Assembly (NCBI GenBank): GCA_014192545.1
Contig: BJHL01000003.1
Coordinates: forward strand, 426,089-490,088
DNA length: 64,000 nucleotides
Reading direction: 5' to 3'
Source of the DNA: Phycisphaerae bacterium
GTDB lineage: Bacteria > Planctomycetota > Phycisphaerae > Phycisphaerales > UBA1924
Shown: positions 7,775 to 16,155 of the stretch, one piece after another
Layout: each line of letters opens with the position of its first letter
How positions within the stretch are numbered: position 1 is the stretch's first letter
Program-made: the position numbers and the translations under genes
Notes under the pieces: generated by a model
What the model was told of the DNA's origin: nothing
The model's input: the letters and a program-made list of their open reading frames with translations, nothing else
Database searches by the model: none

Positions 7775-8773
7775 ATGACGGATCGCAGACGACAACTTGG
7801 GCAGCGAGGATTCACGCTCATTGAGCTGCTGGTTGTCATTGGCATTATCGCGCTGCTGATGTCGATTCTGCTGCCGACGCTGGCGGGGGCTCGGCGGACG
7901 GCGCGGGCGACGCTGGGCGTGGCCAACATGCGGTCGTTGTCGCAGGTGATGTTCATTTACACCAACAACTACAACGGGCAGTTTTTGATGCCGTTTAAGT
8001 CGGATTGGCAAGGCGAGGGCTGGGCGTGGAGCGATGTGGTTGCGAAGAACAGCACCGCGAACGAGACGGTGGCGTGGGACTTCAGCAACGTTGACGCCCA
8101 GTTCGAGACCGAGAGCTTTGCGTACTACTGGTACAGCTACATGACGAAGATTGATGGGGCGGGGACGCTGAATGTTGAGCAGTTTTCGCCCGCGGATGGC
8201 CCGCTACAGAACTTGCGGAATTCGCTGGGCGACCGGCAGGAGACGCGCGAGGGACACATGCTGTGGCCGAGCAGTTTCTTGATGTCGCCGACGTTTTGGT
8301 GTAGCCCGGCGAGGTACACGGGCAATGTGCGCGGCGATATGGATGCGGGGTTGTTGTCGGGGGCGAATGTCGCGTCGATGACGTTGCCTGATCGCAAGGT
8401 GATGCTGTGGGAACGGATGGATTTTCGGCAGACCAAGCGGGGTGTGGTTGATACCGCGCTGAGCACGCCCAACATGTCGCCGGCGTGGGGAAGCCCGCGA
8501 GCGAAGATCAATGTCGCGACGGGTGATGGCAGCGTGACGAATGTTGATATGCAGAACTTGCTGCTGCGAGCGGCGGCTGATGATGGATTTGTACTTGAGC
8601 CGCTGGGGACGTTACGGGCTCCGGATGGCCCGCCCTTAAAGGGGCCGCGCGATCCGTTGCCGGCGGGGGCGATTAGCAATGCAGCGGTTGGCGGCGAGTT
8701 GACGTTGGACAATGAGTATCCGTTGTGGTTTTTCGCGACGCGTGATGGGATTCGGGGGAGGGACTTGCCGTGA
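7775..8773 (+). CDS. prepilin-type (type II pseudopilin-like) protein
   Basis: This 332-residue protein starts at 7775 (MTDRRRQLGQRG). It has the type IV/type II prepilin leader: RG followed by FTLIELLVVIGIIALLMSIL, with cleavage expected between Gly and Phe and N-methylation of Phe. The Glu at +5 is present. The C-terminal half contains ATGDGSVTNVD, a motif common at the end of planctomycete prepilin-like (DUF1559-type) proteins. After processing by the prepilin peptidase it would be exported and anchored by its N-terminal helix. Planctomycetes carry many such proteins of unclear role. It is transcribed divergently from the Nudix gene. Confidence 0.85.
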   Translation: MTDRRRQLGQRGFTLIELLVVIGIIALLMSILLPTLAGARRTARATLGVANMRSLSQVMFIYTNNYNGQFLMPFKSDWQGEGWAWSDVVAKNSTANETVAWDFSNVDAQFETESFAYYWYSYMTKIDGAGTLNVEQFSPADGPLQNLRNSLGDRQETREGHMLWPSSFLMSPTFWCSPARYTGNVRGDMDAGLLSGANVASMTLPDRKVMLWERMDFRQTKRGVVDTALSTPNMSPAWGSPRAKINVATGDGSVTNVDMQNLLLRAAADDGFVLEPLGTLRAPDGPPLKGPRDPLPAGAISNAAVGGELTLDNEYPLWFFATRDGIRGRDLP

Positions 8774-8790
8774 GGGGAGGAAGAGTCGGA

Positions 8791-8867
8791 AGCCGCCACG
8801 GAGTGGCGGCCTACCGAAGATCGAGCCGCCATGGAATGGCGGGCCACCGAAAATAGAGCCGCCAGGG
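8791..8867. repeat. tandem copies (33-base period) of GCCGCC palindrome
   Basis: AGCCGCCA begins at 8791, 8824 and 8857, giving two full and one partial unit of 33 bases. Units 1 and 2 each form a stem GCCGCCA/TGGCGG with a 5-base loop (CGGAG, TGGAA), followed by CTACCGA or CCACCGA. Confidence 0.8.
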
Positions 8868-8874
8868 ATGATGC

Positions 8875-9378
8875 ATGTCTTTTGAGGAACGGTTTGCAAA
8901 TGTGGGACGTTGGTTGGATGACCTGGTGTGGTCGCTCAAGACGCGATCGGGGTCGGGGAATCGCATGCGCGGGATGCGCGATGCCGTGGCGGAAAAAATG
9001 CGGACGGCGAAGGAGGGGGCCGGCGAGCAGCTCGAACGCGTGAAGTACATGCACATGCCCGAGACGGATGGGCCCACGGGCAAGGGGTGGCGGATTGCGG
9101 GCGTCGTCGTGGTGTGCGTGCTTTGTATGGCGGTGGGGATTCTTGTGGGCCCGCGAGTCTTTGGAACCACGCAGCACCGGTTGACGGTTGAAGAAATGGC
9201 GGCGATGGAGAAGCTGCGAGCGAACGCGAACCGAACCACGCTGTTTACACCCGCGCCGCAGGCGGGCGAAGCGACTGGCGCGGATGGCAAGCCAGCGGCG
9301 AGGCCTCGAACGACGACGGCGAACCCGATGTTTGGGGCACCGGTGGGCGGCGCGAAGGACGGCGGGGGCCGGCCCTGA
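8875..9378 (+). CDS. single-pass membrane protein, unknown
   Basis: The 167-residue protein has a cationic amphipathic N-terminal half of about 70 residues, rich in Arg, Lys and Glu (MRDAVAEKMRTAKEGAGEQL). One transmembrane helix follows at about residues 74-93 (IAGVVVVCVLCMAVGILVG), then a Pro/Ala/Thr-rich C-terminal tail. No family is recognised. The topology is probably cytoplasmic N-terminus with a short extracytoplasmic tail. It lies between the pseudopilin and murC on the same strand, with a repeat just upstream. Confidence 0.55.
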   Translation: MSFEERFANVGRWLDDLVWSLKTRSGSGNRMRGMRDAVAEKMRTAKEGAGEQLERVKYMHMPETDGPTGKGWRIAGVVVVCVLCMAVGILVGPRVFGTTQHRLTVEEMAAMEKLRANANRTTLFTPAPQAGEATGADGKPAARPRTTTANPMFGAPVGGAKDGGGRP

Positions 9379-9813
9379 GCGTTGGCGGTCGTGTGGCGGA
9401 ATGCAGGCGAAATCAAGGCGTTGAACTCACACGCGAAACCTTTGCGGCAAGTGGGCAATTTGTCCGCCGAAAACCGATACAGTGCGATTGAGAAAACGCG
9501 TTGTCGCGAGGTGTCAAAGCGTCATGTTGCGGTGCGAGGGATCGCGCGGGCGTGAATCGGCTTTGCAGATTGTTTGCGGCGATGGGTTGGGCTGGCTGGG
9601 CTTTTCTATCTGTTGCAAGGATGCACTGTGACCGCGATTCCACATACTCCAACGTCGCCATCGCTTACGACTTCCAGCTCCCCCACTACTGCGGTTGGCG
9701 CGGGCAGTTCGCACTTGTCGGCGGAAGTGTCCATTGTGTCGACGGTCTCCATGGCTGGGGCGCATTTGCGGCTTGCTGGCGAGGCGACCGTGCGTGACAA
9801 CTTTGATGTGCTG
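9379..9813 (+). other. intergenic region before murC
   Basis: No convincing gene lies here. From 9574 the murC frame is open and would add an N-terminal extension with a TTG start and a chance LLQGC lipobox-like string; a cytoplasmic enzyme would not carry it, so I treat it as untranslated. The murC promoter should be in this region. Confidence 0.5.
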
Positions 9814-11262
9814 ATGAAGCACGTGTATTTGATTGGCATTGGCGGCTCGGGCATGTCGGGGCTGGCGCGCATGCTCAAGAGTCGCGGAGCGATTGTGAGC
9901 GGCAGCGACAACGCGCCGGGCGAAGCGACGGATGCGTTGATTGCCGAGAAGATTGCGATCACGTTTGATCAGAGCAAGGCGTGGCTGCCTGATGCGTGTG
10001 ATCTTGTCGTTGCAAGCGCGGCGGTTCGGGCAGATCATCCGCAGATGTTGGAAGCCCAGCAACGCAGCGTGCCGACGATGCTGTACGCCGAGGCATTGGG
10101 CAAGTGCATGCAGGGTCGCACGAGCATTTGCATCGCAGGAACGCACGGCAAGAGCACGACGACGGCGATGACGGGATGTGCGCTGACGGACGCGGGACTG
10201 GATCCGACGGTGATTGTGGGAGCAACTTCGCCGCAACTGGTGAAGGGAACGCTGCACGAGGGAAGCGAACACAGTGTCGGATTTCGTCTGGGAAATGCGA
10301 AGATTCCTGCAGGCACGCACGCGGGTGACGCAGGACTACTGGTGGCTGAAGCGTGCGAGTACAACCGCAGCTTTCATAACTATCGCCCGACAATTGGATA
10401 CATCGGCAGCATCGAGGCGGACCACCTTGACTGCTACGGCACGCTGGAAGCGGTGATTGAGAGCTTCCATGAGTTTGGCAAGTTGTTGCCTGATGCGAGC
10501 GCGGGTGGGAAGTTGCTGATTGCACACGACGGCGCGCACCGGCGCGAGGTGACGCGCGGGCTCAACTGCGAAGTTCACACGATCGGATTTTCGCCCGAGG
10601 CGGATTACGTCGTGCACTTTGATCCGGCGACGCGCGCAGTTGCGCTTTCACACGGGCGCGAGACGATTGCTCGCTGGACGAACCTGATTCCGGGCAGTCA
10701 CATGGCATTCAACGCGTGTGCGGCGTTGGTGCTCGCGACATTTGCAGGCGCTGATCCGCTGATTGCGGCAAAGAGCCTGGCGCACTTTCGCGGCGTAGAC
10801 CGGCGGATGCAGTTGCTGGGTGAAAAGAAAGTCGGCGCGGGACTTGTTCGCGTGTTTGATGATTACGGACATCACCCAACTGAAGTTGATTGCACGCTGC
10901 GTGCGCTGCGCGAGAGCGAGCGGCCTGAAGATCGCGGTGGCCGGCTGATTTGTGTTTTTCAGCCGCATCAACATAGTCGGACGCGGCACTTGCTGGAAGA
11001 TTTTGCGAACAGCTTTGGGCATGCGGACATTGTTCTCGTGCCGCATATTTACTTTGTGAGAGATAGTCAGGAAGAGAAGCAAAAGGTGACGGCGGGAGAC
11101 TTGGTGGATCGCTTGCGCGAGAAGGGTGTGCGGGCGATGCACTTGTATCCGTTTGAGGCGATTGTGGACCACTTGCAGCACACGGCGCGTGCAGGTGATG
11201 TGGTGGTGGCGATGGGCGCGGGGCCTGTGTGGCAGGTTGCGAAGGGATACTTGGACGCGTGA
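9814..11262 (+). CDS. murC: UDP-N-acetylmuramate--L-alanine ligase
   Basis: MurC adds L-alanine to UDP-MurNAc, the first amino acid of the peptidoglycan stem. The 482-residue protein starts at 9814 (MKHVYLIGIGGSGMSG), where the dinucleotide-binding-type loop GIGGSGMSGLA is at the very N-terminus as in other MurC proteins. The ATP-binding GTHGKSTTT, the middle-domain HLDCYGTLEA and the C-terminal DDYGHHPTE and QPHQHSRT motifs are all present, and length is normal. No ribosome binding site is evident; an ATG at 9751 is an alternative. murB follows 29 bases later, then ddl, forming a small cell-wall precursor cluster. Confidence 0.93.
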   Translation: MKHVYLIGIGGSGMSGLARMLKSRGAIVSGSDNAPGEATDALIAEKIAITFDQSKAWLPDACDLVVASAAVRADHPQMLEAQQRSVPTMLYAEALGKCMQGRTSICIAGTHGKSTTTAMTGCALTDAGLDPTVIVGATSPQLVKGTLHEGSEHSVGFRLGNAKIPAGTHAGDAGLLVAEACEYNRSFHNYRPTIGYIGSIEADHLDCYGTLEAVIESFHEFGKLLPDASAGGKLLIAHDGAHRREVTRGLNCEVHTIGFSPEADYVVHFDPATRAVALSHGRETIARWTNLIPGSHMAFNACAALVLATFAGADPLIAAKSLAHFRGVDRRMQLLGEKKVGAGLVRVFDDYGHHPTEVDCTLRALRESERPEDRGGRLICVFQPHQHSRTRHLLEDFANSFGHADIVLVPHIYFVRDSQEEKQKVTAGDLVDRLREKGVRAMHLYPFEAIVDHLQHTARAGDVVVAMGAGPVWQVAKGYLDA

Positions 11263-11291
11263 GAGAGGCGAAGCTTGCGGGAGGCGCGAGA

Positions 11292-12215
11292 ATGACCACG
11301 GCAACACTGCCTGCATTTGTGACGCATGGAACGCCCATCAAAACATGGTTTGGCGTAGGTGGCAGCGCAGATCGATTTGCGACGCCCACCAGCGTGAGTG
11401 ATTTGCGAACGTGTCTGGCGATTGATCCGACGCTGCGCGTGCTGGGTGATGGGGCGAATCTGCTCGTTGATGATGACGGCGTTGATGCGTTGGTGGTGTC
11501 GCTGGATTCGCCGCAACTTGCGAAGATTGAAGTGATGGATGCGGCGAGCGGCTTGGTGCGAGCGGGGGCGGGCATTCACATTTTCAAGTTGATGAACGCG
11601 ACGATTCGAGCTGGGCTGGGCGGACTTGAAGTGCTCGCAGGCGTGCCGGCGACACTGGGCGGCGCGATTGTGATGAACGCGGGCGGAGCGTTTGGTCAGA
11701 TTGCGGATGTTGTGGAGCGCGTGCATGCGGTGGACAGGGCCGGGCGCGATGTGGTGCTCGAGCGGCGGGATATCGCGTTTTCGTATCGGCACAGCGGGCT
11801 GACGAATTTGATCGTGACTGGGGCGGAACTGCGGCTGACGCCTAGTGATGTCGCGGTGCTTGAAGCACGGAAGAAAGAGATCAACGAGTACAAGTTGCGG
11901 GTGCAGCCGATGAGCGCGAATAGTGCGGGATGTTGCTTTAAGAACCCGACGCTGCGAAACACGATTGAAGGCGTGGGTGAAGCGGGCAAACGCGTGAGCG
12001 CGGGATTGCTGATTGATCGGGCGGGGCTCAAAGGTTTGCGGCACGGAACGGCACGCGTGAGCGAAATGCATGGGAACTTCTTAGTGGTTGATGACAAGAC
12101 GACTGGCAAAGCGCGAGATGTGATTGAATTGATGGATTTGGTCGCGAATCGCGTGATGAATCACTTCGGTGTTGCACTGGAACGCGAAGTCGTGGTGTGG
12201 CGACGGCATGGGTGA
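11292..12215 (+). CDS. murB: UDP-N-acetylenolpyruvoylglucosamine reductase
   Basis: MurB reduces UDP-GlcNAc-enolpyruvate to UDP-MurNAc using FAD and NADPH. The 307-residue protein begins at 11292 with GGAGG 7 bases upstream. FAD-domain motifs are visible: TWFGVGGSADRF, LGDGANLLVDD and GVPATLGGAIVMNAGGA. The C-terminal substrate motif reads NSAGCCFKNP; the family usually has Ser where the first of the two Cys lies (SAGSxFKNP), the residue that protonates the enol intermediate. A Cys here could still act as donor. The order murC-murB-ddl is that of a dcw cluster remnant. Confidence 0.93.
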   Translation: MTTATLPAFVTHGTPIKTWFGVGGSADRFATPTSVSDLRTCLAIDPTLRVLGDGANLLVDDDGVDALVVSLDSPQLAKIEVMDAASGLVRAGAGIHIFKLMNATIRAGLGGLEVLAGVPATLGGAIVMNAGGAFGQIADVVERVHAVDRAGRDVVLERRDIAFSYRHSGLTNLIVTGAELRLTPSDVAVLEARKKEINEYKLRVQPMSANSAGCCFKNPTLRNTIEGVGEAGKRVSAGLLIDRAGLKGLRHGTARVSEMHGNFLVVDDKTTGKARDVIELMDLVANRVMNHFGVALEREVVVWRRHG

Positions 12216-12238
12216 AGACGGGGTCAGCGTGAAGACAG

Positions 12239-12282
12239 GTTCACCGCAAAGACGCGAAGGGCGCAAAGAAAGGCAAAGAGGA
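12239..12282 (+). repeat. dispersed TTCACCGCAAAGACG element
   Basis: The stretch begins TTCACCGCAAAGACGCGAAG and runs into GGCGCAAAG repeats. A clear second copy lies at 26842-26885 after the htrA-type gene. Both copies follow a gene and precede another on the same strand. Confidence 0.65.
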
Positions 12283-12350
12283 TTTGTTGGATGTTGGGAT
12301 AGGTGCGGTGATGCGGATTGTGTTTCGCTGATGATTCGACTCCTCTGAAT

Positions 12351-12410
12351 GCTCTCCGCTCTCTGCTCTCTGCTCTCTGCTCTCTGCTCTCCGTTCTCCG
12401 TTCTCTTCCC
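12351..12410 (+). repeat. CT-rich leader tract before ddl
   Basis: Tandem CTCTCTG heptads (about four) grade into CTCCGTT heptads and end 5 bases before the first ATG of the ddl frame. It is a member of the sense-strand CT-rich leader family. Confidence 0.75.
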
Positions 12411-12427
12411 GCCCAATGGAGCAATCA

Positions 12428-13348
12428 ATGACTCTTCCAAAAGTTCTTGTACTAGGCGGCGGGCCTGATAGCGAGCGTGAGGTTTCGCTGCTGAGTTCGC
12501 AGGGTGTTGCGGATGCGCTGACTCGCGCGGGGCATCAGGTGCGGCGGGAGGTTATTGATCGCATCGGTGTTGATGAGTTGCGTGCACTCGGCGGCGATGT
12601 GATTTTTCCGGTGTTGCATGGGCCTTGGGGCGAAGGTGGACCCATGCAGGATGTGCTCGCGAAGGTTGGCAAGGCTTATGTCGGTTGTGCATCAGCGGCG
12701 GCACGCATGGCGATGGACAAGATGGGCAGCAAAATGGCCGCGGCGCGAGTGGGCGTGCCAACGTTGCCTGCAGTGGTGCTGAATGCAAAGGATGATGAGC
12801 CGCCGGTTGGTATTCCGTGCGTGGTGAAGCCGGTGCATGAGGGGAGCAGTGTGGGCGTGCACATTTGTACCACACGCGAGCGGTGGGACGGGGCGATGAT
12901 CGCGGTGGCAGAAGCGCGGAGACAGTCGCCGCTGCGGGTGAATATGGTGGAGCAGGCGGTGGTGTCGCCTCGCGAGGTGACGGTGGGTGTGTTGGATGGA
13001 ACTGCACTGCCGGTGATCGAGATTGCGAGTGCGGTGGAGTTTTATGACTATGAAGCCAAGTACAACCGCGATGACACGAGGTATGTTGTGAATCCGGAAT
13101 TGCCAGCGGGGTTGACGCAGGTTTTGCAACAACGCGCGCTGGCGGTGGCGAAGGCGATTGGCGTGCGGCATTTGTGCCGGGTTGATTTTCTGATTGACAA
13201 GGCGGGCGATGCTTGGTTTTTGGAGATCAACACGATGCCCGGGTTTACGAGTCATAGCTTGCTGCCCATGGCGGCGAATGCGGTGGGGCTTGATTTTGCG
13301 GCATTGACGAGCAAACTGGTGCAGATGGCGCTGCGGGATCAGGAGTAG
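12428..13348 (+). CDS. ddl: D-alanine--D-alanine ligase
   Basis: This ATP-grasp enzyme joins two D-alanines for the peptidoglycan stem terminus. The start at 12428 (MTLPKVLVLGGG) has GGAG 6 bases upstream; an ATG at 12416 in the same frame overlaps that site. Motifs: GGGPDSEREVSLLS at the N-terminus, FPVLHGPWGEGG, CVVKPVHEGSSVGVHI for ATP binding, and CRVDFLIDKAGDAWFLEINTMPGFT with the Mg-binding acidic residues. At 306 residues it has the normal length of a DdlB-type enzyme. It is the last gene of the murC-murB-ddl group. Confidence 0.94.
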   Translation: MTLPKVLVLGGGPDSEREVSLLSSQGVADALTRAGHQVRREVIDRIGVDELRALGGDVIFPVLHGPWGEGGPMQDVLAKVGKAYVGCASAAARMAMDKMGSKMAAARVGVPTLPAVVLNAKDDEPPVGIPCVVKPVHEGSSVGVHICTTRERWDGAMIAVAEARRQSPLRVNMVEQAVVSPREVTVGVLDGTALPVIEIASAVEFYDYEAKYNRDDTRYVVNPELPAGLTQVLQQRALAVAKAIGVRHLCRVDFLIDKAGDAWFLEINTMPGFTSHSLLPMAANAVGLDFAALTSKLVQMALRDQE

Positions 13349-13429
13349 GCGAGTGGCTGCTTGGTGCGTGGCGGCTGTTCACAATCCGAGTTTATCGCAG
13401 CGTCGTCGAGATCAGGCGGTGCAGGTGGC

Positions 13430-13469
13430 TCGATCCGGGTCTTCGCAGAGCCTCAGGCCCGGTGTCGGG
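13430..13469. repeat. dispersed element, copy 1 (second copy at 63936)
   Basis: TCGATCCGGGTCTTCGCAGAG continues into GCCTCAGGCCCGGTGTCGGG. The arms GGGTCT and AGGCCC can pair around a 12-base loop. A near-identical element lies at 63936-63975. This copy sits between the convergent ddl and peroxiredoxin genes. Confidence 0.75.
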
Positions 13470-13479
13470 TGGGGTGGGA

Positions 13480-13941
13480 TCACTGGCACTTAGCGGCTTG
13501 TTGTAAGAGTTTTTCGTGGGGCGCGAGTGAAAACTCGCTGTGGACGGCGTCGCGAATGACGCCGGATTTATCAAGCAGATACGTGATGCGCAGTGTGCCA
13601 AAGGGGAGTGGCAGGCCGAAGATTCCGCTGGCTTTATACAGCTTTGCGACTTCGCCCGTCTCGTCGGCGAGCATGATGTGACGAAGATTGTGTTCGCTGC
13701 GAAACTTGGCTTTGCTTGCGGTGCCTTGACGGCTGATGCCCACGACGCTGACTCCTGATGACTCGAGAGTTGAGAACGTATCGCGCACCATGCAGGCTTC
13801 TTTGGTGCACAGGGGCGTGTTGTCGCTGGGATAGAACATGAGCACAACCGGGCCACGCGCGAGGAGGCTTTGCAGCGACGTTTGGGTGTTCGTATGATCG
13901 GGCAGGGTGAAGTCAGGCGCGGTGGAACCGATGGCGAGCAT
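13480..13941 (-). CDS. Bcp/PrxQ-type peroxiredoxin
   Basis: A thiol peroxidase of 153 residues that reduces hydroperoxides. The peroxidatic Cys45 lies in NTPLCTKEAC, where the family normally reads PGCTKEAC, and Cys50 is in the resolving position of the PrxQ subgroup. The thioredoxin-fold elements APDFTLPDHT, VVLMFYPSD and FGTLRITYLLDKSGVI are in order. The start codon at 13941 is 6 bases after the stop of the cupin gene at 13948, so they form one transcription unit. Confidence 0.9.
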   Translation of the reverse strand: MLAIGSTAPDFTLPDHTNTQTSLQSLLARGPVVLMFYPSDNTPLCTKEACMVRDTFSTLESSGVSVVGISRQGTASKAKFRSEHNLRHIMLADETGEVAKLYKASGIFGLPLPFGTLRITYLLDKSGVIRDAVHSEFSLAPHEKLLQQAAKCQ

Positions 13942-13947
13942 GCAGGA

Positions 13948-14529
13948 TCATTCGCTCACGCAGGTTGCTGGAGTCATGCCAGCCAAAAACAATTCTTCGC
14001 AGACAAGTTCGATGTCACTATCGGCGACGAGAGGTTGCGGCGTTGCGGTGTGAGGAGCGGGAATGCCAATACGCCGCATGGAGGTTTCGATTCCGCCTGG
14101 TGTGATGAGCACCAGACAGGTGCAAGGCTCGTGGCTTGCGGTCCAGGTGCGATGGGGCACGCCGGCGGGCACGACCACGATTTCGCCGGGCGATACGGTT
14201 GTGCAAACATCGCCGCGCTGAATGCCCAGAACGCCTTCCATGACGCGGTAATACTGGGTTTCGATGGGGTGGACGTGCAGCGGGGTCGCGATGTCTTCGC
14301 GATAAGCGCTCGCGACGTGGTAGAGGGTGAACTCACCTTGGGTCTCTTGTGCGGTGAGCAGCAGGGTCATGACATCGCCCAAGACGATGTAGCGTTCGAG
14401 GCCTTGAAGATCGGCGATCGACTGATGGGTCCCGGCGTTGGTCAAACTTGCAATCAGGCTGCATCCTCTTACAAACTTCCGATTTTGACCCCGGTATGGA
14501 GACGTCAGCGGGGTACGGCAGCATACCAC
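13948..14529 (-). CDS. cupin-domain protein
   Basis: This is a single-domain cupin of up to 193 residues. The two cupin motifs are visible: PLHVHPIETQYYRVMEGVLG (metal-binding His and Glu) and PGEIVVVPAGVPHRTW (His). Such proteins bind a metal and act as dioxygenases, isomerases or sensors; the substrate is unknown. The first about 28 residues from the ATG at 14529 are Cys/Arg-rich and unlikely to be folded, so the true start may be a later TTG near 14455. It is just upstream of the peroxiredoxin on the same strand and divergent from homogentisate dioxygenase at 14680. Confidence 0.75.
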   Translation of the reverse strand: MVCCRTPLTSPYRGQNRKFVRGCSLIASLTNAGTHQSIADLQGLERYIVLGDVMTLLLTAQETQGEFTLYHVASAYREDIATPLHVHPIETQYYRVMEGVLGIQRGDVCTTVSPGEIVVVPAGVPHRTWTASHEPCTCLVLITPGGIETSMRRIGIPAPHTATPQPLVADSDIELVCEELFLAGMTPATCVSE

Positions 14530-14634
14530 AATTTCGCCGCATTCCTATGAAAATCTACATCAATCTTGCGGCAAGCGATGTCGATCTTCTTTGGAGAAAC
14601 ACAACCTGCGCGTTGGAGAAAATTGCGTATTATT

Positions 14635-14664
14635 ACGCAAAGGTCGTTTACGCAAAGGTCGTTC
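14635..14664 (+). promoter_or_regulatory. 15-base tandem repeat in hmgA leader
   Basis: ACGCAAAGGTCGTTT at 14635-14649 is repeated at 14650-14664 with one change. It lies 15 bases before the hmgA start codon and overlaps the likely leader, so it may be an operator or a translational duplication. No regulator gene is adjacent. Confidence 0.5.
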
Positions 14665-14679
14665 GCAAGGAGCCCACGC

Positions 14680-16137
14680 ATGCCTTTCTACACCAAGCTC
14701 GGTTTGATGCCCCAGAAGCGCCACGTGCAATTTCGCCGGCCTGATGGCTGTTTGTATAGCGAAGAAGTTTTTGGTACTGAGGGGTTTGTGGGCCCGACCA
14801 CCACGATGTACCACATTCATCCGCCGACCCAGGTGTACGGGTGGAAGCCTCTGTACTCGACGAAAGCCGAGTATTTTGAGAAGGACATCATGCGGATGCG
14901 GCATGTGAAAAGTGCGCCGATGATACCATCGGGTGATTTTGTGACGGGGCGGGTTGTGCTGTTTGGCAATAGCGATGTGGAGATGGCAGTTTGCAATCCC
15001 GCCGAGCAGTTGGCGTATCACTACAAGAACGGCCAAGGCGATGAATGTCTGTTTATTCACTTCGGCAGCGGCGTGTGCCACACGATGCTGGGCACGCTGC
15101 GATTTGGGCCGCGCGATTATCTTGTGATTCCCAAGGGCGTGATTTACACCATCATCTGGGACAAGCGGGCGGACAAGGTGACGTTTGACGCGACGGGCAA
15201 GGCGAGCGATGGCGGGCCATCGATCGAAGCGATGCCGTTTGGCAAGGTGTTGCTGATTGAAACCACAAACGGCAGCCATATCGGGCCGCCGCCGAGGTAT
15301 GTGAGCAAAGCAAACGGGCAATTCCTTGAACACGCGCCCTACTGCGAGCGCGATATCAAGCTGCCTGAATTTCCGATGACGTGGGATCAGAAGGGCGACT
15401 TCCCCGTGCGCATCAAAGCTCGCGATTTGATTCACGAGTACATCTATCACTACCACCCGCTGGACATCGTTGGCTGGGACGGCTGTTATTACCCGTTCAT
15501 CTTCAACGCCGATGATTTCAGTCCCATCACCGGCAAGCTGCACATGCCGCCGCCGATTCATCAGACGTTTGAGGCGCACAACTTCGTGATCTGCACGTTC
15601 GCGCCGCGCATGCTTGACTACCACCCGCAATCGATCAAGGTGCCGTACAACCACAGCAACCTTGATAGCGATGAGGTGCTGTACTACGTGGATGGCAACT
15701 TCGGCAGCCGCAAGGGCATCGAGATCGGTTCGCTGACTGCGCACCCGCAGGGCATTCCGCACGGGCCGCACCCGGGCACGATTGAAGCGAGCCTGACGGC
15801 GACGCACACGCAGGAACTTGCGGTGATGTGCGACACGTTCAAGCCGCTCTTTCCGACCAAAGCCGCGCTCGATATGGATGACCCCAAGTATCCCGCGAGC
15901 TGGCAGGGCGAGCACTTCCCGGGCCTGACCAGCGGCAAGATGCACCTCAACGGCGTGACCGTCCCACCCGCAAGCGCGGCGGCATTCCCGAAGGAAGTGC
16001 TTCCGGTGGCCATCATTAAAGCTGATGCGGCGGACACGCGGATGCCCGCGCCGGGAACGGTGGTTGGCGGGAACGGCAATGGCGCGAACGGCGGGCCGAC
16101 GATGAAGACGGTGACGGCGAATGTGTGGGGGCCGTGA
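14680..16137 (+). CDS. hmgA: homogentisate 1,2-dioxygenase
   Basis: The enzyme opens the aromatic ring of homogentisate to maleylacetoacetate in tyrosine/phenylalanine breakdown, with a non-haem Fe(II). The 485-residue protein starts at 14680 (MPFYTKLGLMPQKRHVQF) with AAGGAG 7 bases upstream. Family features: an N-terminal cupin half with YHIHPPTQV, a central WDGCYYPFIFNADDFSPITG, and iron-ligand candidates in YNHSNLDSDE (His, Glu) and HPQGIPHGPHP (His). The C-terminal about 40 residues are a Gly/Asn-rich extension (VVGGNGNGANGGP). The other genes of the pathway are not nearby. Confidence 0.9.
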   Translation: MPFYTKLGLMPQKRHVQFRRPDGCLYSEEVFGTEGFVGPTTTMYHIHPPTQVYGWKPLYSTKAEYFEKDIMRMRHVKSAPMIPSGDFVTGRVVLFGNSDVEMAVCNPAEQLAYHYKNGQGDECLFIHFGSGVCHTMLGTLRFGPRDYLVIPKGVIYTIIWDKRADKVTFDATGKASDGGPSIEAMPFGKVLLIETTNGSHIGPPPRYVSKANGQFLEHAPYCERDIKLPEFPMTWDQKGDFPVRIKARDLIHEYIYHYHPLDIVGWDGCYYPFIFNADDFSPITGKLHMPPPIHQTFEAHNFVICTFAPRMLDYHPQSIKVPYNHSNLDSDEVLYYVDGNFGSRKGIEIGSLTAHPQGIPHGPHPGTIEASLTATHTQELAVMCDTFKPLFPTKAALDMDDPKYPASWQGEHFPGLTSGKMHLNGVTVPPASAAAFPKEVLPVAIIKADAADTRMPAPGTVVGGNGNGANGGPTMKTVTANVWGP

Positions 16138-16155
16138 GGCTTCCAAAGGCTTGGC

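Noticed and set aside
9574..9813. In-frame N-terminal extension of murC with a lipobox-like LLQGC
   Set aside because: MurC is cytoplasmic and the family begins at the nucleotide-binding loop; the extension starts at TTG with no ribosome binding site.
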